Positions 49,484-59,514 of a stretch of DNA of 64,000 bases are shown here, piece after piece. Below the pieces are notes generated by a model. The model made no database searches. It saw only the letters and a list, made by a program, of their open reading frames with translations, and was not told the origin of the DNA. Position 1 is the first letter of the stretch. The number at the start of each line of letters is the position of its first letter. This DNA is from Pseudomonas lurida (GTDB lineage: Bacteria > Pseudomonadota > Gammaproteobacteria > Pseudomonadales > Pseudomonadaceae): assembly GCF_002563895.1 (NCBI RefSeq), contig NZ_PDJB01000001.1, forward strand, positions 1,099,501 to 1,163,500, in the 5' to 3' direction. Position numbers and translations under genes: made by a program.

Positions 49484-49501
49484 CGGAACTTGCCGTTGCT
49501 G

Positions 49502-50818
49502 TTACCAGCAAATGCCTTCGGTGCGGCCGCTGACGCTGGTGGCCTTGGACATGAAGCCCACCAGGTCGACCACTTGCTTGCCGTGCGGTGCGTTATGCGC
49601 CAGGGCACGGAACTTCTCATCGCGGTTGCCCAGGATGATCACGTCGGAGTTGTTGATCACGTCGTCGAAGTTCGAGTTGAGCAGGGACGACACGTGCGGG
49701 ATCTTGCCTTCGATGTAGTCTTTGTTCGCGCCGTGAACACGGGCGTACTCGACGTTGCTGTCGTAGATGCTCAGGTCGTAGCCCTTGCCGATCAGCATTT
49801 CGGCCAGCTCTACCAGCGGGCTTTCACGCAGGTCATCGGTGCCGGCCTTGAAGCTCAGGCCCAGCAGCGCGACTTTGCGTTTGTCGTGGCTGGAAACGAT
49901 GTCGAAGGCGTTCTGTACCTGGGATTCGTTGCTGCGCATCAGCGAGTTGAGCAGCGGCGCTTCCACGTCCAGGGAGCTGGCGCGGTAGGTGAGGGCGCGC
50001 ACGTCCTTGGGCAGGCAAGAACCACCGAAGGCGAAGCCTGGGCGCATGTAGTACTGGGACAGGTTGAGGGTCTTGTCCTGGCAGACCACTTCCATCACTT
50101 CGCGACCGTCGACGCCGACAGCCTTGGCGATGTTGCCGATCTCGTTGGCGAAGGTGACTTTGGTGGCGTGCCATACGTTGCAGGTGTACTTGATCATCTC
50201 GGCAACGGCGATGTCCTTGCGGATGATCGGCGCGTCGAGTTCTTCGTACAGGGATTGCAGGACATCGCCGGAGGCTTTGTCGAATTCGCCGATGACGGTC
50301 ATCGGTGGCAGGTCGTAGTCGGCAATGGCGGTGGATTCACGCAGGAATTCAGGGTTGACCGCAACGCCGAAGTCGACACCGGCTTTTTTGCCCGAGCAGT
50401 CTTCCAGAATCGGGATCACCACGTTAGCGACGGTGCCTGGCAGGACGGTGCTGCGCACGACCACGGTGTGGCGGGTAGCTTTGTCACGCAGGACCAGACC
50501 GATTTCGCGGCATACCGCTTCGATGTAGTCCAGTTCCAGGTCGCCGTTTTTCTTGCTCGGCGTACCGACGCAAATCATCGACAGGTCGGTGTCTCGGATG
50601 GCTTCGGCGAAGTTGGTCGTGCCGCGCAGTCGGCCGGTTTCGATACCCTGGCTCAACAGCTCGCCCAGACCTGGTTCAACGATTGGCGATTTGCCCGCAT
50701 TGATCAGGTCAATCTTGTCCTTGGAGATGTCTACGCCGACCACGTCGTGGCCACGGGCAGACAGGCAACCGGCACATACCGCGCCAACGTAACCGAGACC
50801 AAATATGCTGATGCGCAT
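49502..50818 (-). CDS. algD: GDP-mannose 6-dehydrogenase AlgD
   Basis: NAD-dependent four-electron dehydrogenase (438 aa) that oxidises GDP-mannose to GDP-mannuronate, the committed step of alginate synthesis, in the cytoplasm. The Rossmann motif [11 protein letters not shown] is at 7-17 and the catalytic Cys268 is in [12 protein letters not shown]. The ATG at 50818 has an AAAGAGG site; an in-frame start 39 bases upstream is disfavoured. It is the first gene of the operon and has an exceptionally long gene-free upstream region. Confidence 0.98.
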   Translation of the reverse strand: MRISIFGLGYVGAVCAGCLSARGHDVVGVDISKDKIDLINAGKSPIVEPGLGELLSQGIETGRLRGTTNFAEAIRDTDLSMICVGTPSKKNGDLELDYIEAVCREIGLVLRDKATRHTVVVRSTVLPGTVANVVIPILEDCSGKKAGVDFGVAVNPEFLRESTAIADYDLPPMTVIGEFDKASGDVLQSLYEELDAPIIRKDIAVAEMIKYTCNVWHATKVTFANEIGNIAKAVGVDGREVMEVVCQDKTLNLSQYYMRPGFAFGGSCLPKDVRALTYRASSLDVEAPLLNSLMRSNESQVQNAFDIVSSHDKRKVALLGLSFKAGTDDLRESPLVELAEMLIGKGYDLSIYDSNVEYARVHGANKDYIEGKIPHVSSLLNSNFDDVINNSDVIILGNRDEKFRALAHNAPHGKQVVDLVGFMSKATSVSGRTEGICW

Positions 50819-51303
50819 CGCATTTACCTCTTTGTCATTGAAGACGTTCATAATCATGCCAATAATTGGCCGGAGTTCATGTTTGCAAGCGTCACTGATG
50901 CCACGGAAGTTGAGCGAATAGACGCCGACTTACCGCGTACTGGCATGTTAAATAGTGAGTGACTAACTATTGCACTCAAGTTGTGCGCAACTTGGCCTTG
51001 TTATTGGGGCTTGCCCTGAAATGCAGCCAGCCTTCCTGGGAGAAGGGCTCGGCGCCAGTGCCGCATGGCTTTGATAGAGGCTGCAAGCCCTTAAATATCA
51101 ATGCCTTGGGTTTTCTCACTGACCCATTAGGGTAAGCACAGCCTTGGCCTTATAGTTCGTGGCAATTGTTCCTTATCGCCGCTCTCAACTAATGGGTTTG
51201 TAATGTGACCACTGAGTCAAAGTTAATGTGACAACTTTGCTACTTCCCTGGGTCCGCCTTGTAAGTCATCTCCTACACAAGCAGAGAATTTCGTTACCGG
51301 TGG

Positions 51304-51330
51304 TATGAGCGGTGCTTTAGGACGAAGTTC
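51304..51330 (-). promoter_or_regulatory. AlgU (sigma-22)-type algD promoter
   Basis: On the minus strand GAACTT, the AlgU -35 consensus, lies at 51330-51325, followed by 16 bases and TCATA as -10 (51308-51304). The expected start is near 51297, about 480 bases before the algD ATG. The layout resembles the known AlgU-dependent algD promoter of P. aeruginosa. Confidence 0.7.
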
Positions 51331-51375
51331 CAGCCCGCTCATCCTGTTTACTGAAATTTTTTGAAATATTAGCCA

Positions 51376-51489
51376 AGATGGCACTAGTACTATATTGATA
51401 GCACTTGCTATTTGGGCCAGTAGTTATGGGGAGTTGGCACGCTGGGATAGTTTTTTGCCACTAGTGTTTTAAAAAAGTGGTGCCACTAC
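51376..51489. promoter_or_regulatory. Cluster of CACTAGT-like motifs upstream of the algD promoter
   Basis: Within about 110 bases there are TGGCACTAGTAC (51379), GCCACTAGTG (51457) and AGTGGTGCCACT (51476, arms AGTGG/CCACT), plus TTGGCAC at 51434. They lie 50-160 bases upstream of the -35 in AT-rich DNA, where activator sites would be expected. Which protein binds, if any, is unknown. Confidence 0.4.
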
Positions 51490-51588
51490 GAAAAAAATCG
51501 ACGAATGTCGAGTGAAAGAATTGTTAGAGAGGTGTCATGATATTTTTTGACGCCAAAATAATGACGTATATCTGTCAGCCGGGCGATG

Positions 51589-51685
51589 AAAACGTGGGCG
51601 CTGGCTTGCCTGCGAGGGCAGTGTTTCAGTCAGGATGGAGTCGACTGATGCACCGGCATCGCAGGCAAGCCAGCGCCCACGTTTT
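51589..51685. repeat. REPIN with perfect 27-bp arms
   Basis: The arms 51589-51615 and 51659-51685 are perfect inverted copies containing GTGGGCGCTGGCTTGCCTGC. The spacer is 43 bases, itself containing CAGTC.../GACTG arms. It lies between the algD regulatory region and the yaaA 3' end. The perfect arms suggest recent insertion or active maintenance. Confidence 0.9.
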
Positions 51686-51714
51686 ATATTCAGCGCGGCG
51701 ACCGGCGGGCCGCT

Positions 51715-52494
51715 TTATTCCGGTGCGTGATCGCGCAGAAACACCAGGTTGTCCGGCTTCGACTGCTCGGCATTGAAGCGATAGCCCTGCACATCAAACG
51801 TTTTGAGTTTGGCCGGGTCATTGATCCGCTCTTGGATCACAAAGCGGCTCATCATGCCCCGCGCCTTCTTGGCGTAGAAACTGATGATCTTGTACTGGCC
51901 GTTCTTCAGGTCCTTGAACTCGGTGTTGATGATCCGCGCGTTCAGGGCGGTGCGCTTGACCGCAGAGAAGTACTCATTGGAGGCCAGGTTGAGCAGCACG
52001 TCGTCGCCTTGCTCAGCCAGCGCTTCGTTGAGCCACTCACTGATTCGCGTACCCCAGAAGGCGTACAGGTCCTTGCCACGGGCGTTGGGCAGCTTGGTGC
52101 CCATTTCCAGGCGGTACGGCATCATCAAGTCCAGGGGGCGCAGCAGGCCGTACAAGCCCGATAGCATGCGCAAGTGGTCCTGGGCGTAGGAGAAGTCGGC
52201 GTCGCTGAAGGTTTCGGCGTTCAGGCCGGTGTAGACGTCACCTTTGAACGCCAGCAGCGCCTGCTTGGCATTGGTTTGGTTGAATGCTGGGGTCCAGCTG
52301 CCGAAACGGGCGGCGTTGAGGCCGCCGATCTTGTCGGATACGTGCATCAATTCGCTGATTTGCGCCGGGCTGAGGGTACGCAGCTGCTCGATCAGCGCCT
52401 GGGAATGGTCCAGGTACTGCGGCTGGGTAAAGCGCTGGGTTACCGGCGGGGCCTCGAAGTCGAGGGTCTTGGCGGGGGAAATCACCATCAGCAT
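51715..52494 (-). CDS. yaaA: Peroxide stress protein YaaA (UPF0246)
   Basis: YaaA-family protein (259 aa) implicated in limiting iron-driven damage under peroxide stress. The ATG at 52494 has an AGGAG site 8 bases upstream and begins the family signature [14 protein letters not shown]. Other conserved blocks are [40 protein letters not shown] and [13 protein letters not shown]. Monocistronic by position. Confidence 0.95.
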   Translation of the reverse strand: MLMVISPAKTLDFEAPPVTQRFTQPQYLDHSQALIEQLRTLSPAQISELMHVSDKIGGLNAARFGSWTPAFNQTNAKQALLAFKGDVYTGLNAETFSDADFSYAQDHLRMLSGLYGLLRPLDLMMPYRLEMGTKLPNARGKDLYAFWGTRISEWLNEALAEQGDDVLLNLASNEYFSAVKRTALNARIINTEFKDLKNGQYKIISFYAKKARGMMSRFVIQERINDPAKLKTFDVQGYRFNAEQSKPDNLVFLRDHAPE

Positions 52495-52614
52495 GAAGTC
52501 GTCTCCTGTAAACGTGGAGGGGATTCTAGGGGGTTGGGCGGTTTGACTCCACCTATGATGGCGATAGGCGCGATCCGCTATGATGGCCGGTGACTCTGGA
52601 GAGGGAGACCCCGT

Positions 52615-53739
52615 GTGCGAATAGCACTTTTGTTGTCGGCTTGCTTGTTTTGCCTGAATGCACAGGCGGCGCCCGTGGATGTGGCCAGCCTGGACCGTGG
52701 CACCTGGCCGGAAAAACTCGGCAGCCCGGCGCTGTTCGATGTGGCCTCGCGCGCGGAAATTCTCATGTTCGCCCACAGCCTGCTGGCCAGTGAAAATCAG
52801 GATGAAGCTGCGCTCAAGCAGCGCCTGGGCCTGAAGATCATCAACTTGGCGGCCATTGACGACCTGCGTCGCCAGCTCTGGCAACGCCTGCTGGAGAACT
52901 ACACCTTTGCCCAGCAGAGTTGCGAGGTCGATGCCTCGTTCTGCTACCTGGTGGAGAGCATGGACGACCTGCGCGAACAGGCCGGCAAGTTCGAAGTCAG
53001 CGAAGATTCCTTCTATATAGGCTGGGCGAACCCTAGCCATATCTTCCATGAGCGCTACCTGGACGAGCTGCTGCGCAAGGCCGCGCTGTTCCCGCAGATC
53101 AGCAGCGAAATCGCGCGTTTCGGCGACCATGAGCGAAACGGAGACGAATTCAACGATCGCCTGTTCCTGCTGACGTTCGACGGCGGCCCCGCCCCGGTCA
53201 GTGGCAACACCGACTGGCTCACCGACTACCTGCGCAAGCAGAAGATGAACGCGACCTTCTTCGCCCTCGGCAGCAGCCTGCAAACCCGCGTTGAACGCAG
53301 CGCTGTCGCCGATGTGCAGGCGCTGTACCAGGACCAGTGCGTGGGCACCCAGGGCTGGCAGTATCGCTCCCATAGCCATTGGGTGGATTGGCAGAGCTCA
53401 ATCACCCGCAGTGCCTCGCTGGTGCAGAACCTGATGCCGGAAAACTATGTGCCGCTGTTCCGTCCGCCCTATGGCCAGCGCCGAGCGGACAGCCAGGGCT
53501 TTTTCCAGGCCCAGGGCCTGCAGGTGGCGTTGTGGGATATCGATTCCCAGGACGAGCCCGGCAAACTCAAGGCCGATGAGTCGGCGCAACGGGTGCTGAC
53601 GTTGATGCTGCTGTGGCGCAAAGGCGTGATCGTGTTTCACGACACTCAGGACAAGGCGCGGGTCGCTTTGCCGATGTTGTTGCAGGCAACGGCACAGAGT
53701 GGTCTGGGTTGGCAGGACTGCCGAGAGGCTTTTCGCTGA
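52615..53739 (+). CDS. Polysaccharide-deacetylase-family protein with degenerate metal site
   Basis: Exported NodB-fold protein of 374 aa. The GTG at 52615 has a GGGAG site; the signal peptide is [18 protein letters not shown]. An unusual N-terminal region (about 20-180) precedes the NodB domain (183-374). Motif 1 reads TFDGGP (187-192) rather than TFDDGP, so the metal-binding second Asp is Gly190. Motif 2 reads SHSHW (252-256) rather than HSxxH. RPPYG (283-287) and the final FHD (341-343) are kept. It may have changed chemistry or be a non-catalytic binder. It lies near the alginate operon, but a role there is not shown. Confidence 0.85.
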   Translation: MRIALLLSACLFCLNAQAAPVDVASLDRGTWPEKLGSPALFDVASRAEILMFAHSLLASENQDEAALKQRLGLKIINLAAIDDLRRQLWQRLLENYTFAQQSCEVDASFCYLVESMDDLREQAGKFEVSEDSFYIGWANPSHIFHERYLDELLRKAALFPQISSEIARFGDHERNGDEFNDRLFLLTFDGGPAPVSGNTDWLTDYLRKQKMNATFFALGSSLQTRVERSAVADVQALYQDQCVGTQGWQYRSHSHWVDWQSSITRSASLVQNLMPENYVPLFRPPYGQRRADSQGFFQAQGLQVALWDIDSQDEPGKLKADESAQRVLTLMLLWRKGVIVFHDTQDKARVALPMLLQATAQSGLGWQDCREAFR

Positions 53740-54078
53740 AGTGCCCGGCCCTGTTGGACATGAGGCTTTTTAGGGGTGATTTTTCGCGACATTTCGATGC
53801 AGGCGGACTTCCGACTTTAACGGGGTACCTGGCACTCGGCTAGTGCTATTCGTCATCCTGAAAAATAAACTTCAAAAAAGCGTCAAAGTGCTTTTTCCTG
53901 TCATGGGTTTTGCGGTATTACGAAGTCAGATCGCCGAAACCTGCAGCACAGGTGGCGTCTTCCAAGACTCCTCATGTGGGCACTGCGCTTGACGTCACTC
54001 AGGTGCAGTCGGTGGTCGAATCGAGGCGCAGCACCGCTCAGGTATTGCGTCGACTGGCTCCCACAAAGGTGACCGAGT
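53740..54078. other. Gene-free 339-base gap upstream of the PIN-PhoH gene
   Basis: Contains a GCACT/AGTGC hairpin (about 53832-53845), an AT-rich stretch near 53860-53910 that could hold a promoter, and a decayed REP-like element (about 54004-54062, CAGTCG/CGACTG arms ending in GGCTCCCACA). No supported gene. Confidence 0.5.
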
Positions 54079-55473
54079 ATGGATGATCATGGACGTAACC
54101 CTTCTTCCGACCAGCCAATCCTTTACGTGCTTGATACCAACGTATTGATCCACGATCCAAACGCACTGCTTAACTTCGAAGAACACCACGTCGCCATTCC
54201 GATGATCGTGCTTGAGGAGCTCGACAAACTCAAAAGCGGGCACCACAGCGTGGCTGCCGAATGCCGCCAGGCCATCCGCCTGATCGACAAGACCTTGGGC
54301 GAAGCATCGCCGGAGGACGTAGAGGTCGGTGTGCCGATCCAGCGCGGCAAAAGCGGGCCCAAGGGTTTGCTGTCGATTCTGATGAGCAAGCGCAGCGAGC
54401 CCAACAGCCTGCTGCCGGAAAACCTGAACGACAACAAAATCATCAACCAGTTGATCGACCTGCACGCGCGCGACAAGGACCTGCGCCTGGTGCTGGTGAC
54501 CAAAGACATCAATATGCGCCTCAAGGCACGAGCGTGTGGGATCGCTGCCGAGGACTACAGTACCGACCAACTGGTCGACGACGTGTCGATGCTCTCCCGT
54601 GGTTATCACACGGTGACCGGCTCGTTCTGGGACCTGGTCAGCAAGGTCGAAACCCGTCAGGACCATGGCCGCACCTGGCACCAGGTGCAACTGATCGACA
54701 ACCTGCCGGCCGTGCACATCAACGAATTCATCATCGACGAACAAGGCTTCGTAGGCTGGATCAAAGAGATCCAGGTCGACAAGCTGCTGATCCTCGACCT
54801 GCATCAGGAGCCCCTGTTGCACCAGGAAGCCTGGGGCCTGAAACCGCGTGACATCTACCAGAGCCTGGCGCTGTACGCGCTGCTCGACCCGGACATCCAC
54901 CTGGTCAACCTGACAGGCGCCGCAGGCTCGGGTAAAACCATCCTCGCCCTGGCTGCCGCCATCGAACAGACCATGGTGACCAAGCGCTATCGCCGTATCA
55001 TTGCCACCCGCAGCGTGCAGGGCCTGGACCAGGAGATCGGCTTCCTGCCCGGCACCGAAGCGGAAAAAATGGAGCCGTGGCTGGGGGCGATCACCGACAA
55101 CCTCGAAGCCTTGCACATGGATGACGAAAACACCCATGGCAGCGTCGACTACATCCTCAGCAAAGTGCCGTTGCAGTTCAAATCCCTCAACTACATCCGA
55201 GGTCGCAGCTTCCAGCAAAGCCTGATCCTGATCGATGAATGCCAGAACCTGACCCCGCACCAGATGAAAACCATCATCACCCGTGCCGGTGCCGGTTCCA
55301 AAGTGGTGTGCCTGGGCAACCTGGCACAGATCGACACCCCTTACCTGTCCGCGACCAGCTCCGGGCTGACGTACCTGACGGAACGCTTCAAGGATTTCCC
55401 GAACGGCGTGCACATTGCGCTGCAAGGGGTGCCTCGTTCGATCCTGGCTGAATACGCCGAGTCTCACCTGTAA
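54079..55473 (+). CDS. PIN-PhoH family ATPase (PhoH2-like)
   Basis: Cytoplasmic protein of 464 aa fusing an N-terminal PIN RNase domain (about 13-165; acidic residues Asp19 in VLDTNVLIHD, Glu47/48 in VLEELDK and Asp143 in VTKDINM) to a C-terminal PhoH ATPase. Walker A GAAGSGKT is at 280-287 and Walker B is LILIDECQN. PhoH2-type proteins in other bacteria act as RNA helicase/RNases. All key residues seem intact. Single gene behind a 339-base gap. Confidence 0.92.
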   Translation: MDDHGRNPSSDQPILYVLDTNVLIHDPNALLNFEEHHVAIPMIVLEELDKLKSGHHSVAAECRQAIRLIDKTLGEASPEDVEVGVPIQRGKSGPKGLLSILMSKRSEPNSLLPENLNDNKIINQLIDLHARDKDLRLVLVTKDINMRLKARACGIAAEDYSTDQLVDDVSMLSRGYHTVTGSFWDLVSKVETRQDHGRTWHQVQLIDNLPAVHINEFIIDEQGFVGWIKEIQVDKLLILDLHQEPLLHQEAWGLKPRDIYQSLALYALLDPDIHLVNLTGAAGSGKTILALAAAIEQTMVTKRYRRIIATRSVQGLDQEIGFLPGTEAEKMEPWLGAITDNLEALHMDDENTHGSVDYILSKVPLQFKSLNYIRGRSFQQSLILIDECQNLTPHQMKTIITRAGAGSKVVCLGNLAQIDTPYLSATSSGLTYLTERFKDFPNGVHIALQGVPRSILAEYAESHL

Positions 55474-55487
55474 CCACTGAACGGTAG

Positions 55488-55599
55488 GAGCCGGTTTGTG
55501 TGGACGCTGGCTTGCCTGCGATAGCCTCACCGCGGTGTAACGGATACACCGCGGTGCCTGCATCACGGGCAAGCCCGGCTCCCACACAAGCCGGCTTCC
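55488..55599. repeat. Complex REPIN with nested palindrome
   Basis: The outer arms (starting GGAGCCGGTTTGTGTGG and its inverted copy ending CACACAAGCCGGCTTCC) flank the common GCTGGCTTGCCTGCGAT core. In the centre is a perfect 11-bp palindrome (CACCGCGGTGT and ACACCGCGGTG, 7-base loop, 55528-55556). It lies between the PIN-PhoH gene and moaC. Confidence 0.85.
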
Positions 55600-55652
55600 A
55601 CTTTTAGTCAGCGTTGGGTTTACAATCGATGCTCCTGATCAGGAGTATCCCT

Positions 55653-56126
55653 GTGCTGACTCATCTCGATTCCCAAGGTCGCGCCCATATGGTCGACGTC
55701 ACCGACAAGTCCGTGACGTTCCGTGAGGCGGTGGCCGAAGCGCGCGTGCGCATGCTGCCCGAGACCCTGAAAATGATTGTCGACGGCGCCCATCCCAAGG
55801 GCGACGTGTTTGCCGTGGCCCGCATTGCGGGGATCCAGGCGGCAAAAAAAACCAGCGACCTGATCCCCCTGTGCCACCCGCTGATGCTCACGGGCGTCAA
55901 GGTCGAGCTGCGCGCCGATGGCGTGGACGCGGTGCATATCCTGGCGCGCTGCAAACTCTCCGGCCAGACCGGCGTGGAGATGGAGGCCCTCACCGCTGCG
56001 AGCGTCGCGGCATTGACGATCTACGACATGTGTAAAGCCGTGGACCGTGGCATGACCATCGAAAGCATCCGCCTGCTGGAAAAGCTCGGTGGTAAAAGCG
56101 GGCACTTCAAGGCGGACCAGGCATGA
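55653..56126 (+). CDS. moaC: Cyclic pyranopterin monophosphate synthase MoaC
   Basis: Catalyses, with MoaA, the first step of molybdenum cofactor synthesis, forming cyclic pyranopterin monophosphate. It is 157 aa from the GTG at 55653 (AGGAG 7 bases upstream); the in-frame ATG further up has no site and would add an odd hydrophobic tail. Conserved blocks are [27 protein letters not shown] and [22 protein letters not shown]. The stop overlaps the moaD ATG by 4 bases. moaA is not in the window. Confidence 0.97.
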   Translation: MLTHLDSQGRAHMVDVTDKSVTFREAVAEARVRMLPETLKMIVDGAHPKGDVFAVARIAGIQAAKKTSDLIPLCHPLMLTGVKVELRADGVDAVHILARCKLSGQTGVEMEALTAASVAALTIYDMCKAVDRGMTIESIRLLEKLGGKSGHFKADQA

Positions 56127-56365
56127 GCATCACGGTATTGTTTTTTGCGCGTTACGCCGAGGCGGTGGGCTTTGACTCGCTGGAAATGGAAGGCGATTTT
56201 GCCACTGTCGAAGCTGTGCGCCTGGCGTTGGCCGGTGACCCGGATTTTGATGTGCTCAACGAAACCCGTTTGATGTGCGCCCGTAACGAAGAACTCTGCG
56301 GACTCGACGAGCCGCTGCAACCGGGTGACGAAGTCGCCTTCTTCCCCCCCGTGACCGGAGGCTGA
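56123..56365 (+). CDS. moaD: Molybdopterin synthase sulfur carrier subunit MoaD
   Basis: Ubiquitin-like small subunit (80 aa) whose C-terminal Gly-Gly (PPVTGG) carries the thiocarboxylate used to form molybdopterin. It pairs with MoaE, encoded 2 bases downstream, and is coupled to moaC by a 4-base overlap. Confidence 0.97.
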   Translation: MSITVLFFARYAEAVGFDSLEMEGDFATVEAVRLALAGDPDFDVLNETRLMCARNEELCGLDEPLQPGDEVAFFPPVTGG

Positions 56366-56367
56366 AC

Positions 56368-56817
56368 ATGGCCATTCGTGTGCAGGCCCAGGCGTTCGAT
56401 CCAGGGGCAGAGGTGAATGCCATGCATGCGGCCAATGTCGGTGTGGGCGCGGTGGTGAGTTTTGTCGGTTATGTGCGCGACTTCAATGACGGCCGCGACG
56501 TGTCGGGGATGTTCCTGGAGCACTACCCGGGCATGACCGAGAAAGCCCTGGCCAAGATCGCCGTGGAAGCGGAGCAGCGCTGGCCGTTGCTCAAGCTGGA
56601 AGTGCTGCACCGTGTTGGCGCGCTGGAACCTGGTGAGCCGATTGTGTTCGTGGCCGCTGCCAGTGCCCATCGCCAGGCTGCGTTTGATGCCTGCGCGTTT
56701 GTGATGGACTACCTGAAGACCCGGGCGCCGTTCTGGAAAAAAGAAAATACCCCTGAGGGCGCGCGTTGGGTGGAAGGGCGCAGCAGTGATAACGCCGCAG
56801 CGGATCGCTGGAAGTAG
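56368..56817 (+). CDS. moaE: Molybdopterin synthase catalytic subunit MoaE
   Basis: Large subunit of molybdopterin synthase (149 aa). Conserved features are GAVVSFVGYVRDFN, LEHYPGMTEK, HRVGALEPGE and FVMDYLKTRAPFWKKE with the active-site Lys region. It is the last gene of the moaC-moaD-moaE operon. The REPIN at 56840 follows and probably acts as the 3' end signal. Confidence 0.97.
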   Translation: MAIRVQAQAFDPGAEVNAMHAANVGVGAVVSFVGYVRDFNDGRDVSGMFLEHYPGMTEKALAKIAVEAEQRWPLLKLEVLHRVGALEPGEPIVFVAAASAHRQAAFDACAFVMDYLKTRAPFWKKENTPEGARWVEGRSSDNAAADRWK

Positions 56818-56839
56818 CCAGCCGAACCCAGAACACACT

Positions 56840-56924
56840 GTGGGAGCTGGCTTGCCTGCGATGCTGACACCTCGGTGTTTTTAGTGACACCAGGTGATGC
56901 TATCGCAGGCAAGCCAGCTCCCAC
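56840..56924. repeat. REPIN with perfect 23-bp arms between convergent moaE and rhlB
   Basis: Perfect arms at 56840-56862 and 56902-56924 (GTGGGAGCTGGCTTGCCTGC...). A TGACACCTCGGTGTTTT-type internal hairpin lies between them. It sits between convergent operons, where the long stem could block read-through from both sides. Confidence 0.9.
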
Positions 56925-56945
56925 GTTTGTTATTGCGTTTGAAGC

Positions 56946-58409
56946 TTAAGGACGTTTGCGCTCGACGGCGCGCAACAGATGCGTTGGCGGCGTTTCACAG
57001 CTGATCTTGCGCCCCAGCAGCGTCTCGATCGACGGCAGTTGGTACGAGTCATCCTCCCCGGCAAAACTGATCGACACACCCGCAGCCCCGGCACGACCGG
57101 TACGGCCGATGCGGTGCACGTAGTCGTCGGGTACTTCCGGCAAGGTGAAGTTGATCACGTGGCTGATGCCGTCGATGTGAATCCCGCGACCGGCGACGTC
57201 GGTGGCCACAAGCACACGAATCTTGCCTTCGCGGAAACCTTCCAGCGTCTTGATGCGCTTGTGTTGCGGCACATCGCCGGACAGTTGCGCGGCGTTCACA
57301 CCGTCACGCACCAGGCGTTCTTCGATGCGGCGCACTTCGTCCTTGCGGTTGGCAAACACCATCACGCGCTCCCAACCATTGTCGTTGACCAGGTTGTAGA
57401 GCAGCTTGTACTTGTCCGCACCGGCCACGGCGTAGATGTGTTGCTCGACGTTTTCGCTGGCGACGTTTTCCGCTTCGATCTCGACGATGGACGGCTCAGT
57501 GGTCCATTGCTTGGCAAGGTTCATCACGTCTTCGGTGAAGGTCGCGGAGAACAGCAGGGTCTGGCGTTCGGATTTCGGCGGGGTCTGGCGAATGATCTGA
57601 CGCACTTGTGGGATAAAACCCATGTCGAGCATGCGGTCGGCTTCGTCCAGGACCATCACTTCGACCATGTCCAGGTGCACGTCGCCGCGCTGGTTGAAGT
57701 CGAGCAAACGGCCAGGGGTGGCCACCAGGATGTCGCAGTGACGGGCTTCAAGGTGCTTGAGCTGCTTGTCGAAGTCCATGCCGCCCACAAACGTCATGAC
57801 GTTGAGGCCGGTGTACTTGGTCAGGTCCGCGGCGTCCTTGGCGATCTGAACCACCAGTTCCCGGGTAGGGGCGATGATCAGTGCGCGCGGCTCACCCATG
57901 TAGCGTTCTTTCGGCGGCGGCGTTTGCAGCAGTTGGGTGATGATCGAGATCAGGAACGCGGCGGTCTTGCCGGTACCGGTCTGGGCACGGCCGATGGCGT
58001 CTTTGCCCGCGAGGGTAAAGCCCAGCACTTGCGCCTGGATCGGCGTGCAGTACGGGAACCCCAGGTCCTGGATGGCGTGCATCAGTTCCGGAGCCAGCTT
58101 GAAATCGTGGAAGCGGGTCTTGCCTTCCTGGGGCTCGACGACGAAGTCTTCGAGCTTCCATGGGGTCGCGGGCGGTTTGGGAGCACGTTCGCGCCGCGGC
58201 TTGGGTGCGACTGGCGCGGGAGCGGCTTCAACCGGCGTTGCCTGTTCAGGTGGCGTCACGGTTGGTTTCTTCGGCTGCGCGACAGGTGCGGTCCGGCCGG
58301 GCTGTTTACCGTCATTGCGGCTGCCGGGTGTCGGGACAGGAGCACTGGGAACAGGCGCGAGCGGCTCAGCCTCGCTTTTGCCGAACATCTTCTTAAGTGC
58401 TTTGAGCAC
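56946..58409 (-). CDS. rhlB: ATP-dependent RNA helicase RhlB
   Basis: DEAD-box RNA helicase (487 aa), a component of RNA degradation machinery. A Pro/Ala-rich N-terminal extension (about 12-82, [17 protein letters not shown]) precedes the core: Q motif FPYCTPIQ, Walker A AQTGTGKT at 142-149, [23 protein letters not shown] and [10 protein letters not shown]. The C-terminus is short. The fold matches RhlB more than RhlE or SrmB. Confidence 0.93.
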   Translation of the reverse strand: MLKALKKMFGKSEAEPLAPVPSAPVPTPGSRNDGKQPGRTAPVAQPKKPTVTPPEQATPVEAAPAPVAPKPRRERAPKPPATPWKLEDFVVEPQEGKTRFHDFKLAPELMHAIQDLGFPYCTPIQAQVLGFTLAGKDAIGRAQTGTGKTAAFLISIITQLLQTPPPKERYMGEPRALIIAPTRELVVQIAKDAADLTKYTGLNVMTFVGGMDFDKQLKHLEARHCDILVATPGRLLDFNQRGDVHLDMVEVMVLDEADRMLDMGFIPQVRQIIRQTPPKSERQTLLFSATFTEDVMNLAKQWTTEPSIVEIEAENVASENVEQHIYAVAGADKYKLLYNLVNDNGWERVMVFANRKDEVRRIEERLVRDGVNAAQLSGDVPQHKRIKTLEGFREGKIRVLVATDVAGRGIHIDGISHVINFTLPEVPDDYVHRIGRTGRAGAAGVSISFAGEDDSYQLPSIETLLGRKISCETPPTHLLRAVERKRP

Positions 58410-58511
58410 GGTGATCTCATTAATTGGTTAAGGAATGTACGCCGGCCAGTGTAATGCAAGAATCGGGCGCGGCGTAGTGCGTCTGTCATACGGCTACATA
58501 AACGCTGGTTT

Positions 58512-59514
<1,003 letters not shown>

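Larger units (their letters stand above)
50819..51714 (-). promoter_or_regulatory. Long algD upstream region (896 bases, no gene)
   Basis: Contains an AlgU-type promoter (51304-51330), a leader of about 480 bases, an AT-rich stretch (about 51335-51560) with repeated CACTA-type motifs, and a REPIN at its far end. Long regulated upstream regions with distant activator sites (AlgR, AlgB, AmrZ) are known for algD. A CATTCGTC on the minus strand (51500-51507) partly matches the AlgR site CCGTTCGTC. I found no supported gene here. Confidence 0.7.

Noticed and set aside
51434..51450. TTGGCACGCTGGGATAG as a sigma-54 promoter upstream of algD
   Set aside because: The -24 half looks good but there is no GC at the -12 position.
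51537..51776. 79-codon open frame in the algD upstream region
   Set aside because: It runs through a REPIN and the 3' end of yaaA, has no ribosome site, and its product is translated repeat.
53829..53846. TGGCACTCGGCTAGTGCT as a sigma-54 promoter upstream of the PIN-PhoH gene
   Set aside because: The spacing between GG and GC is 12, not the required 10; it is better described as a small hairpin.
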